Made by a program: the position numbers and the translations under genes. Of a DNA stretch of 64,000 bases, positions 43,891 to 52,234 are shown piece by piece. The notes below the pieces were generated by a model. It saw only the letters and a program-made list of their open reading frames with translations. It ran no database searches and was not told the DNA's origin. This DNA is from Renibacterium salmoninarum ATCC 33209 (GTDB taxonomy: Bacteria > Actinomycetota > Actinomycetes > Actinomycetales > Micrococcaceae), in contig NC_010168.1 of NCBI RefSeq assembly GCF_000018885.1, positions 682,001-746,000 on the forward strand, written 5' to 3'. Every line of letters starts with the position of its first letter. Positions within the stretch are counted from its first letter, which is position 1.

Positions 43891-44665
43891 TCAGCCCAGG
43901 TTTTGGATGAGCTTGAAAAGGGCACCCGTCGGGTCAGTCAGTGATCCAAGCCGGCCAAATGGTGTGTCTTCGAGCGGCTGCACGACTTGAGCTCCCAGTG
44001 CTAAGGCTTCTGCAAGGGTTTGGTCTGCGTTCTCTACGGAGAAGTAGACTTCCCAATTTGACGGCGTGCCTTCAGGTAGGAAGGATGATGAGTCCATCAG
44101 CCCGGCGACGGCAGCATCGCCTTCACCTACTGTGCTGTAACGGAACTCGTCGCTGTCGCCCATCGTGGTGTAATCCCAGCCGAATACTGCCTGGTAAAAC
44201 GGCAATGCTGCATTGTAGTCGCGGCTGTGCAATTCGTGCCAAGACGAAGTGCCGGTCTCGCCGTGCGCTTGGAAACCAGTGTGACCGCCGAACTCCCAAA
44301 CTCCCACGGCGGAGCCGTCGGGCGCGCTGATCAACATCATTTTGCCTTGCTCCGGCACGTCCATCGGTGGGTAGATAACCTGGCCGCCGTTCGCCGTCGT
44401 CAGCTCAGCCGTTTTATCAATGTCTTCGGAGCGCAAATAGGTGGTCCAAAGGTCGGGGTAACCGCTCTGGCCGTCGTTCTTCATGAGGCCGGCCAGAGCG
44501 GTTACCGTCCTTGAAAGCCATGGTGTAGCCGCCGTATTTTTCTTCATCGCCGGTTTCGTAAGTCCAGCCAAAAAGCTTGGCGTAGAAGTCTTGGGATTTT
44601 TCCGGGTTTGAAGTCATCAAATCGATCCAACAGGGCGCGCCCGCCGGAATGCTCGGTGTAGACAT
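43891..44665 (-). pseudogene. VOC/glyoxalase-like protein, frameshifted at a palindrome
   Basis: Starts at ATG 44665 (AAGGAG upstream): MSTPSIPAGAPCWIDLMTSN, KLFGWTYETGDEEKYGGYTM to FKDGN. There an extra C in AACCGCT shifts the frame; continuing one base on gives ALAGLMKNDGQSGYPDLWTT and the second VOC module (SWHELHSRDYNAALPFYQAV, FKLIQNLG). The intact ~257-residue protein is a two-module VOC protein like those near antibiotic genes (CFP30B/hydroxylase type). Function unknown. The inserted base lies inside one arm of a perfect 16-bp inverted repeat (44457-44506). Confidence 0.85.
44457..44506. repeat. 16-bp perfect inverted repeat at the VOC frameshift
   Basis: GGTAACCGCTCTGGCC (44457-44472) and GGCCAGAGCGGTTACC (44491-44506) with an 18-base spacer. 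On the coding strand one arm encodes GQSGY; the other encodes GN-LAG and is out of frame by exactly the C that makes the repeat perfect. Confidence 0.8.
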
Positions 44666-44891
44666 GTTTTCTCCTTGTTGATTGCGATGCTGCGAGGTCC
44701 TCTTGACCATACGACGAGGCGCTGCCGGTTTCAATGCCCCAGACCTGAGATGTAGGTATGGCTTTGCGCTGCTACCAGGGTACCGGTTCAAAACAACCCG
44801 TAATGGTGATGTTTAGCCAAGAACCAGCTCCATAACCTTCTGGAAAGAGCACAGGTGTGTAGTGCACAGGACCGGGTCGAAGGAGTTGGAG

Positions 44892-46250
44892 ATGGCAATC
44901 CAGATGAGTGCCAGAACAGTCAGCAGCAGAACAGCCAGCAGCAGTCGGATGAGTCAGCCTAAGGGTGTCAAGCGCGACGTCGTCGTCGACGTCGCCCGGG
45001 CAATCTGCCTTTTTGTCGTGGTACTTTTTCACGGCATCATGATGGGGTTGCAGCCCGGCCCCACTGGATTGCAAATTACCAATGCTTTTGACGGTCAATG
45101 GTTTTTCCCGGTTTTGTCGCTTTTTCTACAAGTCATGCCGTTGTTCTTTATTCTTGGCGGATTCTCCATCTACGGCGCTTGGCAACGCAGAGCACGCGCT
45201 GGCGCTACTGCCGGTAGCTTCATCCGGGAACGGCTTCTGCGCCTCGCCAGGCCAGCAGTTATGGTCTTCGCCGCGGTTGGCGGCACACTCGCCATCTTGT
45301 CCTTTGCCGGTGTGCCAGCGGACTTGCTGGGGCAGATAGGATTCCGAATTTCGCAGCCTATGTGGTTCTTGGCGGTTTACATCGGCTGCTCTGCGATGGT
45401 GCCGTTGATGGCCAAACTGCATGAAAGGGCCCCACGAATCACGCTGGCGGCGCTTGCGCTAGCCGTGCTCGCGGTTGACGGACTGCGGCAGCTGACGGGT
45501 CTAGACGCCGTAGGGCTGGCCAGCTTGGCTTTTGTCTGGTTACTCATGCAGCAATTGGGATTTTTCGCAGCGAGCCGACGTCGGCCGGTCAACTCCAGAC
45601 TCCGGTTGATGTTCTCGCTGTCTTTGACGCTGCTGTTGCTGGGGGCAATGGGCGGCTGGTGGTCGCTAGATATGCTGCAAAACCTCAACCCTCCCCGGTT
45701 CGCGCTGATTCTGTTGGGCATGGCGCAGCGGGCCATTATGGAGTTGCTGCGGCCGCAGTTGGAACGGATCTCGGTGAAGCCGCGGATCAAGAAGGCAACC
45801 GAATTCGCTAATTCAACTTCTTTGACGGTCTACCTTTGGCACGCTTCAGTGATGTCCGCGCTCTTAGGCGTGCTGCTTGCTTGTGGCACGCCAATGCCCG
45901 AGCCGCTGAGTCCGGCCTGGTGGGCCACCGGGCCGCTCTGGTTGACGGTGCTGCTGCTTGCGGTGATTCCGGTTGCTGCAATGTTGAGCCGATTCGAAAA
46001 GGCTAGTGTTGGCGCGTTCTCTGCCGCATTGGGCCGCAAGGTGGTGCCAGCAACGCTCCTGGCAGTGGCCGCCGTCGTACTGGTTTTGGCTGCGGGTGCT
46101 AACCCGAGTAGCTGGTTGCTAGCAACCGCTGCGCTCGCCACATCGCTGGGTGTTATGGGCGCGTGGCCGGGGAACACGAAGTCAGTGCGAATCGTTTCCC
46201 GGCGCTACAACGTTTTTAACCCGTTGAGGGGTCGCAGAATGCCGCTATAG
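44892..46250 (+). CDS. acyltransferase-3 family membrane protein
   Basis: 452 residues from ATG 44892 (AAGGAG 44879-44885). About ten helices. The acyltransferase-3 hallmark is VVVDVARAICLFVVVLFHGI (Arg and His of the first helix) and PLFFILGGFSIYGAWQRRAR. Such proteins O-acylate cell-surface sugars or other envelope molecules. The C-terminal codons (NPLRGRRMPL and stop) are the left arm and loop edge of the convergent hairpin at 46220-46286, which therefore fixes the C-terminal sequence. Confidence 0.85.
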   Translation: MAIQMSARTVSSRTASSSRMSQPKGVKRDVVVDVARAICLFVVVLFHGIMMGLQPGPTGLQITNAFDGQWFFPVLSLFLQVMPLFFILGGFSIYGAWQRRARAGATAGSFIRERLLRLARPAVMVFAAVGGTLAILSFAGVPADLLGQIGFRISQPMWFLAVYIGCSAMVPLMAKLHERAPRITLAALALAVLAVDGLRQLTGLDAVGLASLAFVWLLMQQLGFFAASRRRPVNSRLRLMFSLSLTLLLLGAMGGWWSLDMLQNLNPPRFALILLGMAQRAIMELLRPQLERISVKPRIKKATEFANSTSLTVYLWHASVMSALLGVLLACGTPMPEPLSPAWWATGPLWLTVLLLAVIPVAAMLSRFEKASVGAFSAALGRKVVPATLLAVAAVVLVLAAGANPSSWLLATAALATSLGVMGAWPGNTKSVRIVSRRYNVFNPLRGRRMPL

Positions 46251-46286
46251 AAGCAATTTAGCGGCATTCTGCGACCCCTCAACGGG
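46220..46286. terminator. 28-bp perfect hairpin overlapping a gene end
   Basis: Arms 46220-46247 and 46259-46286 pair perfectly over 28 bases with an 11-base loop that begins with the acyltransferase stop TAG. The right arm ends 12 bases before the yajQ stop. A convergent bidirectional terminator is inferred. Confidence 0.75.
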
Positions 46287-46297
46287 AGGTCTGAGAT

Positions 46298-46786
46298 TTA
46301 GCGCAGGTTCACAAACTGTAGATCAGCCTCGTCGAAGCCTTTCAACAAAGTCATCGTGGCCTGTAAATCGTCGCGAGATTTGGAGCTAACTCGCAGCTCG
46401 TCACCCTGGATCTGTGCTTTGACACCTTTGGGGCCTTCGTCACGGATCAGCTTGGTGATTTTCTTTGCAATATCTTGCTCGATGCCTTCTTTGATCGATG
46501 CTTCTAGGCGGTATTCCTTGCCCGAAGCGAACGGCTCCCCGGCGTCGAGCGATTTGAGTGAAATTCCGCGCTTGATCAGTTTCGATTCAAAAACGTCCAT
46601 CACCGCCATCACGCGCTCTTCGGAGTTGGCTTTGAGCAGGATGTTCTCACCGCTGAAGTCGATCTCCGCGCCAACGCCTTTGAAGTCGTATCGCTGCGCG
46701 ATTTCCTTCTGCGCCTGGTTGAGCGCGTTAGCTACTTCTTGTTTGTCGACTTTGCTGACAACGTCGAATGTCGAATCGCCGGCCAT
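46298..46786 (-). CDS. YajQ-family nucleotide-binding protein
   Basis: 162 residues, full family length. It begins [20 protein letters not shown] and has the conserved [13 protein letters not shown] and [20 protein letters not shown]. Two ferredoxin-like halves; family members bind cyclic di-GMP or other nucleotides. The role in this organism is unknown. Single gene, convergent with the acyltransferase. Confidence 0.93.
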   Translation of the reverse strand: MAGDSTFDVVSKVDKQEVANALNQAQKEIAQRYDFKGVGAEIDFSGENILLKANSEERVMAVMDVFESKLIKRGISLKSLDAGEPFASGKEYRLEASIKEGIEQDIAKKITKLIRDEGPKGVKAQIQGDELRVSSKSRDDLQATMTLLKGFDEADLQFVNLR

Positions 46787-46927
46787 GATTCCTCCTGCAC
46801 GGGCTGGGGTTACTACTTTTGACTGGCCTCTAGCCTAGTCCAGTTAAGCCCCAGAAGTGGATGCCTTCTTAGTACTCCCCAAGCTTAACTAGAGGCAGGA
46901 CCTAAAAAGGTTTGGAAGAGTGGAGAT

Positions 46928-47175
46928 ATGAAAACGCAGAAGGTACGCAGATATGTGGTGCGAAGTGCGAAAGCGGCTGCGGGCACCATGCTCGCCGCGG
47001 CAACTGTGGCAGCGATGACGCCTTCGCGCCGTTGCCCGCTCAAGCAAGTACGACGACGAGGGTCGCCGGAGCGCAGCAAGACTTGGCCCGCGCGGTGGCC
47101 TTGGGCCAGGTAACTCCGGAGCAGGCTAAGCGGTTCTAGGACCGAATCTCGAAGCAGATCACCGGCGGGGCGTAG
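46928..47175 (+). pseudogene. small secreted protein, frameshift plus nonsense
   Basis: ATG 46928 begins MKTQKVRRYVVRSAKAAAGT and a hydrophobic signal helix (MLAAATVAAM). The frame then shifts by one near 47010-47020 and reads DAFAPLPAQASTTTRVAGAQ, QDLARAVALGQVTPEQAKRF, TAG (47137-47139), DRISKQITGGA, stop. AQA is a likely signal peptidase site. The TAG probably was CAG. The original product would have been about 80 residues, function unknown. Confidence 0.6.
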
Positions 47176-47196
47176 AACTTTCCACAACTGGAACAC

Positions 47197-47279
47197 TCCA
47201 CAACAGATAGCTGTTGCCCTGACTGGCAGCTTGTAACATCAGCAACTTACGACCCGTTAGTCACACAATCTGTTGTGGA
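47197..47279. repeat. 12-bp inverted repeat upstream of tRNA-Tyr
   Basis: TCCACAACAGAT (47197-47208) and ATCTGTTGTGGA (47268-47279) are perfect complements 59 bases apart; a partial third copy (TTCCACAACT) lies at 47180-47189. The 47176-47371 interval otherwise shows no gene. Meaning unknown; mobile-element scar or structured leader are possibilities. Confidence 0.35.
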
Positions 47280-47371
47280 ATGTCCGCGGAATTCCGGCGA
47301 AAAAACGCCGATTCGATTCTTGGCGAGTAGTTCTGTAAAGTTATCTTGCTTCCACTTTGGGAGTCGCTCAA

Positions 47372-47453
47372 GGCAGATTACCCGAGCGGCCAAAGGGGGC
47401 TGACTGTAAATCAGCTGGCAACGCCTACGGGGGTTCGAATCCCTCATCTGCCA
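47372..47453 (+). tRNA. tRNA-Tyr (GTA)
   Basis: 82 bases. Acceptor GGCAGAT (47372-47378) pairs with ATCTGCC (47446-47452), discriminator A. The anticodon stem GCTGA/TCAGC encloses the loop CTGTAAA with anticodon GTA. The T arm GGGGGTTCGAATCCCTC is normal, and a long variable arm is present as expected for bacterial tRNA-Tyr. The 3' CCA is not encoded (CCG follows). Confidence 0.95.
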
Positions 47454-47459
47454 CCGAGT

Positions 47460-47496
47460 AAGAAGGCCCGGAATCGTCAAGATTCCGGGCCTTCTT
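47460..47496 (+). terminator. terminator of tRNA-Tyr
   Basis: Perfect 16-bp stem AAGAAGGCCCGGAATC (47460-47475) / GATTCCGGGCCTTCTT (47481-47496), loop GTCAA, followed by CGTTTTC. It also separates the tRNA from the convergent GNAT gene. Confidence 0.85.
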
Positions 47497-47509
47497 CGTT
47501 TTCAAGTAT

Positions 47510-48097
47510 CTAGTTGAGCTGCAGCGCAGCTTTCACCGGTTCCAGTCCCACGATCTGAATATCGTCGCGACAAACTTTCTCCCATTGCGCACGATCAATC
47601 CGCCAGCGCTGTAATTGCGCCGGGGTGCCGCGCCGGGTGTCCCAGTCCACGCCATTGCGCTCGTAACCAAGCGATTCAGATACTCGGTTGGAGCCCAGGT
47701 TGTCTACGAAGGCGTCACTGTGCGCCTCGGTAGCATTGAGTCCGGCAAAAGCTAACTGGAGTATTGCCGAACGCATTTCCCGGCCGAGGCCTTTCCGGCG
47801 TTCCACTGCAGATAGCCAGGAAAAGCTTGCCAGCGTGCCCAAAGTGCTGAATCGGCTGCTAATGACATCCTGCATGCCAATCGGCTTGCCATCAACGATC
47901 ACCGCGAAAGACAGCCGCCAAGATTCGGAGCTGAAACTTCCGCGATTCCGCCAGGCAGCTTCCAACCATTTCCGCACTCGAATGTCTGGATCATCTTCGT
48001 AGAAGGACATTGGATCGTCGTAAGGCAATGGTGACGACATTGCATGACCAGCGTGCACATGGGCAGCGAGTTGTGCCAGATGCTCATCAGTAGCCAC
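47510..48097 (-). CDS. GNAT-family N-acetyltransferase
   Basis: 195 residues. The GNAT core is SFAVIVDGKPIGMQDVISS (beta strands) and VERRKGLGREMRSAIL, the acetyl-CoA loop (R/QxxGxG/A as RKGLGR). The C-terminal NLGSNRVSESLGYERNGVDW is typical of RimJ/RimL-like members. Substrate unknown. Confidence 0.88.
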   Translation of the reverse strand: MATDEHLAQLAAHVHAGHAMSSPLPYDDPMSFYEDDPDIRVRKWLEAAWRNRGSFSSESWRLSFAVIVDGKPIGMQDVISSRFSTLGTLASFSWLSAVERRKGLGREMRSAILQLAFAGLNATEAHSDAFVDNLGSNRVSESLGYERNGVDWDTRRGTPAQLQRWRIDRAQWEKVCRDDIQIVGLEPVKAALQLN

Positions 48098-48211
48098 GGC
48101 AAGCGTCAGCTCGGGTGTAATAACCTACAGCCCGAAGGGGGCAAATACGTTTTCTAGCATGGTCTGAATTCTCTCAACTTGGTGCAGTTGGGCGGGCCAA
48201 CTGCCGGAAAT

Positions 48212-49047
48212 TTACTTGCCCAGTGTGTAGTACCCCACCAGATCCGAGTGCGAGCTCACGGTGCCAATGCGGACGTTGACCCCGGTATATGGCGCATTGG
48301 CCATTTTGTCATTGCCGAGGTAGATGCCGACGTGATGCGTATCGCTGAGTTTGCCAAAGAACGCTAAATCGCCGGGTTTGGGCGAAGAAGTCTTCTTCAT
48401 TTTGGCGAGCTGGTTATCGGTGTTTCCGGCGCCCAAAAGATCAGAACCGCCAGCAAGTGAGTAGATCCAGCGACTGAAGCCTGAGCAATCCAAACCCTTG
48501 GTGCTATCTGCCGGGCACGGTTTGATGCTGCCGGTATAACCACTGCAGGTACCTAAGGAAGGCCCTGGCTTAGAACCGCGCCCACCGCCCCAGCTATAAG
48601 GAATGGCGCCGCCGCCCCAACCGCTGAGCGCTTTGCCCTGCACTGCTTGATTTGCGTAATCAACGACCTTGCTAAAAAAGCGCTGTCGCTGGGCGCTGGA
48701 CCGCCTTCGAGGGCGCCTTTGGTGTTTGGTCCCACGATGCCGTCCGCGGAAAGTCCATGCGCGCTCTGGTAGGACTTCACCGCTGTAAAGGTGCCATCAC
48801 CGAAGCCGCCGTCGACGGTCCGCTTGGCGCCGTTGTTGTTTAGCAGTTGCTGTAACCGAGTAACACAGCCGCTGTTCTGTCCCTTCTCAATCAGGTTGGG
48901 ACACGAGCTGTCGTAGAGCGAGGAGACAGCAGCGGGTGCGGCCGAAGCGCTTGGTAGTCCGGGCAAGAGTCCAACGGTCGGCACCGCAATGAGGAACGCT
49001 AAGAAGAAGGTAAGAATTCGTGGATGAAATCGCAGAGAGGAAAACAC
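48212..49047 (-). pseudogene. secreted PG-binding NlpC/P60 peptidase, homopolymer frameshift
   Basis: GTG 49047 (GGAGCAATA upstream) begins a signal peptide (RILTFFLAFLIAVPTVGLLP, ending SAA). A peptidoglycan-binding repeat domain follows (GCVTRLQQLLNNNGAKRTVD, YQSAHGLSADGIVGPNTKGA). After PAPSDSAF the frame breaks at a run of six A on the + strand (about 48675-48681), where seven are needed. The NlpC/P60 domain is in the next frame, with catalytic Cys in KGLDCSGFSRWIYSLAGG and His in DTHHVGIYLG. A cell-wall D,L-endopeptidase was the ancestral function. A homopolymer slip could be reversible or a sequencing artefact. Confidence 0.85.
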
Positions 49048-49221
49048 TATTGCTCCTTGGGAGTGCGAAGTGATCAATGGCGCGATGACTTCGACGCCGA
49101 GCGATGGTAGGCAGAGAGCCAAGGCAGGTTCAATGCTTGCCAAGAGATTGCCGGGAAACTCTCAGCCTGGTGTTGATCAAACCTGGCTTAGCCAGCTGAT
49201 AAACGGTGGGCATCGCGGAAA

Positions 49222-50625
49222 ATGCAGCAGACTGTATCTGTGGCCGGAAGCAATCAAGAGAAAAATACGTCAGTTGGGCTGAGCACCGCAGCGTTGAGTT
49301 TGGGTACTGTGCTCAATCCGCTTAACTCTTCGATGATCGCCGTCGCTTTGGTGATTTTGCGGAAAGACTTTGGTCTCGACGTCGCAACCGTCACCTGGGT
49401 GATCACCGCGTTCTACCTGGCCTCGGCCGCGGGCCAGCCGCTGATGGGTCGGTTAGCGGATCGCTTCGGCCCCAAACGATTGTTCAGCTTTGGCATGATT
49501 CTGGTGGCTTTCGCCTGCATTGCCGCGCCGTTTGCAAGCAACTTCTTCCTGCTTTGCGTTGCGCGGGTTTTTATGGCGATTGGCACGGCGGCAGCGTTCC
49601 CCAGCTCGGTGGTGATGGTTCGTTCGTTGACTGCCGGTTCAACTATCAGTTCAACCAGGTTATTGTCCCGGATTCAAATGGCGAATACTGCTGGTGCGGC
49701 CGTTGGTCCGGTAGTGGGCGGCGTCCTGGTGAGTTCAGTCGGCTGGCAAGCCCTGTTCTATATCAATATCCCCTTGGCTTTGCTCTCGGTTATTGGCGTG
49801 CAGCTCTTCGCACCAAAGGACCCGCCCAGGGCCAGACAAAAGTTGAACGAGCTAGTGAAAGCCTCCGACCTACCAGGAATTGCTGCCTTCACCTTGACGC
49901 TAGTGCTGTTGCTCATGGGTCTTTTGGATGCGCTGCCGGGCTTAAGCTGGTTGCTCCTAGGTGCGGCACCTATCGCGGCCGCGCTCTTCGCCTGGCGAGA
50001 ACTTGTGGTGACCAAACCATTCTTGGACCTGCGTCTGTTGGGTAGAAATAGGCCCCTGCTCTTGATCTATCTAGCTTTCGCGGTGTTTAACGGGGTGTAT
50101 TACATCGCTTTCTTTGGTTTGCCGCAGTTTCTGGAGCAAGCTGGCGGATTCCCGGCAAACGTCGTCGGATTGTTGATGTTACCGCTTGCCGCCGTCTCAG
50201 TGATCGTGACCCCTTTTGCCGCACGAGCCATTGATTGGTTCGGTGTTCGAAAGATTTTGATTTGCGGCATGGCCGCGTTGTTAGTTGGCGCCGCGCTGCT
50301 CGGCTTACTGACGATGAGCTTCCAGCCTTGGTTGATTGTGCTCTTAGCCGCGGCGCTTGGCATCCCGTATAGCGCGGTCAGTATTGCCACTAGCCAGGGA
50401 ATGTATGCAACTGCGCCGGGAGACGCCGGGATTGCCTCCGGAATCTTGCAGACCTGCCGATATCTTGGCGCAATCACCTCGACGGTGCTGATCGGTATCT
50501 TCTTCGGGCCCGGCGTTGATCGAGGTGCTTGGGGGAGGCTGATCGTCATGATGGTTATTTTGGCCGTGGTTGCCCTAGTGGTCACGCTTTTCTGGCGTCC
50601 AGCTGCGAAGCAGCCCGGAAACTAG
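49222..50625 (+). CDS. MFS drug:proton transporter (DHA2-like)
   Basis: 467 residues, 14 helices expected. Motif A is GRLADRFGPKRLFSFGM, and the helix-1 block is LGTVLNPLNSSMIAVALVIL. VARVFMAIGTAAAFPSSVVM is the helix-4 region and GVLVSSVGWQALFYINIP is the antiporter-type motif C region. No regulator is adjacent. Its 3' end overlaps the convergent amidohydrolase gene by 44 bases. Confidence 0.87.
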   Translation: MQQTVSVAGSNQEKNTSVGLSTAALSLGTVLNPLNSSMIAVALVILRKDFGLDVATVTWVITAFYLASAAGQPLMGRLADRFGPKRLFSFGMILVAFACIAAPFASNFFLLCVARVFMAIGTAAAFPSSVVMVRSLTAGSTISSTRLLSRIQMANTAGAAVGPVVGGVLVSSVGWQALFYINIPLALLSVIGVQLFAPKDPPRARQKLNELVKASDLPGIAAFTLTLVLLLMGLLDALPGLSWLLLGAAPIAAALFAWRELVVTKPFLDLRLLGRNRPLLLIYLAFAVFNGVYYIAFFGLPQFLEQAGGFPANVVGLLMLPLAAVSVIVTPFAARAIDWFGVRKILICGMAALLVGAALLGLLTMSFQPWLIVLLAAALGIPYSAVSIATSQGMYATAPGDAGIASGILQTCRYLGAITSTVLIGIFFGPGVDRGAWGRLIVMMVILAVVALVVTLFWRPAAKQPGN

Positions 50626-52234
50626 TCTCGCCGCCGACGACGGTGACTAACACCGTGCTCTGCAGCAACTCCGTGGGACTCACCGTGAGCGGATTGCGAT
50701 CCAGCACGACGAAGTCTGCATATTGCCCAGCTTTTATAGAACCGAAGCTATCTTCCTCGCCGCAGGAGTATGCTCCGCCGTAGGTGACATAAGCAAGTGC
50801 TTGTTCCGCACTGATTGCCATTTCCGGCAAATTCGCAGCCAACTTAGGGTGCCCGGGGGATTTCCGGGTAATCGCAGTGTAGAGATTATCGAACGGCAGA
50901 TGCGCGGCTGTCGGCGCGTCGGTACTGAGCGCGAGTTTGGCCCCACCCGCCTGGATTTCAGCCAGTGGATAACCTCGGTGGATTCGATCATCGCCGAGCA
51001 TTTTTCGCCAGTTTTCTTGGATCGCGGGATCCGAATGGGCTGGCTGCATACTGGCCACTACGCCGAGCCGGACCAAGCGTTGGATGTTCTCTGGTGTGAC
51101 CGTTTCTAGATGTTCTAAACGATGCCGACGCGGCAGCTCGCCATTGCTTTGAATGGCTGACTCCAAGGAATTGAGGGCTATCTCTGAGGCCTCGTCACCA
51201 ATTGTGTGTAACGCAATACTTAGACCAGCCTTGTCGGCTAGAGTCACTGCGGGCGTGAGATATTCTGCGCTCCAGATGGCATCTGGCCGCGCGCCGTTTG
51301 CGAACGGTTCGATCATTGCTGCGGTGCAGGCATCGATCACGCCGTCGACAATGAATTTCACCCCAACGACGGAAAACCAGGGTGAGCCGCTTGTTGCGGC
51401 GAGCTCAGCGGCGCGTTGCACCTGCCGAGCGTGAACTGCATGATCCTCGGCTGCCGGAATTAGCCAGTAACCGCGCACGCGCAACGGCAGCGTGCCATTC
51501 CCCTGAGCTAACAGGAGCTCAAGCGCACTGAGATCGGTTTCGTCAAGCGACATGTCCATGGCCGCGGTCACTCCGGAGGCGGCATAAGCGGCAAAAGCAA
51601 CCCTCAGCGATTCAGCATTTGCCTCGGTATCCTTGAACCTTTCCAGGCTGCCTAGACACAATTCCAGAAAGGCACTTTCTAACAGCATCCCGCTGGCGTT
51701 GCCCTCAGCATCGCGTTCAATCTTGCCGCCCACAGGATCCTGAGTCGCAGCGTTTATACCAATTTCGGCTAATGCCGCGCTATTCAGCCAGGCTGAATGA
51801 AAGTCATTGGCAAACAGGTAAACCGGGATTCGTGGACTCGCCGCGTCGAGCATTGCGGCAGTAGGACGCCCAGATACCGCCGAAAATAGCCAGCTTTTGC
51901 CAATGATTCTGGCGCGCGTTGGCTCTGCCTCAGTTAAAGCCTTTACCGCGGACTGGATTGCATCGAGCGTGCGGCATCCGGATAGATCCAAATGCTCAAG
52001 CGATTCTCCGAACATCCGCAGATGACTGTGCGAGTCGACGATGCCAGGAATCACCGTATTCCCGGCTAAGTCCACTTCAACCAAATCACCGGCCCCGTGT
52101 GTTGTCTGCAATACGTCCGCAACGGAGCCAACGGCGCAGAATCGACCTTCCTGTACTGCGAAGGCTTCTGCTACGGCCCATGCGGAGCCATCCGAGCCGG
52201 TCAGAATCTGTCCATTGCGATAGATCGTGGTCAT
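50582..52234 (-). CDS. YtcJ-like metal-dependent amidohydrolase
   Basis: 550 residues of the Amidohydrolase_3 family. The metal site is VIPGIVDSHSHLRMFG, the middle His residues are in SIALHTIGDEASEIAL and RHRLEHLETVTPE, and the final Asp is in LALSTDAPTA. The C-terminal composite domain ends ADFVVLDRNPLTVSPTELL. It is predicted to hydrolyse an amide or formamide; the substrate is unknown. The ATG overlaps the stop of the upstream MFS gene (ATGA), so transporter and hydrolase were one operon for uptake and use of the same compound. Confidence 0.88.
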   Translation of the reverse strand: MTTIYRNGQILTGSDGSAWAVAEAFAVQEGRFCAVGSVADVLQTTHGAGDLVEVDLAGNTVIPGIVDSHSHLRMFGESLEHLDLSGCRTLDAIQSAVKALTEAEPTRARIIGKSWLFSAVSGRPTAAMLDAASPRIPVYLFANDFHSAWLNSAALAEIGINAATQDPVGGKIERDAEGNASGMLLESAFLELCLGSLERFKDTEANAESLRVAFAAYAASGVTAAMDMSLDETDLSALELLLAQGNGTLPLRVRGYWLIPAAEDHAVHARQVQRAAELAATSGSPWFSVVGVKFIVDGVIDACTAAMIEPFANGARPDAIWSAEYLTPAVTLADKAGLSIALHTIGDEASEIALNSLESAIQSNGELPRRHRLEHLETVTPENIQRLVRLGVVASMQPAHSDPAIQENWRKMLGDDRIHRGYPLAEIQAGGAKLALSTDAPTAAHLPFDNLYTAITRKSPGHPKLAANLPEMAISAEQALAYVTYGGAYSCGEEDSFGSIKAGQYADFVVLDRNPLTVSPTELLQSTVLVTVVGGETSFRAASQLDARKA

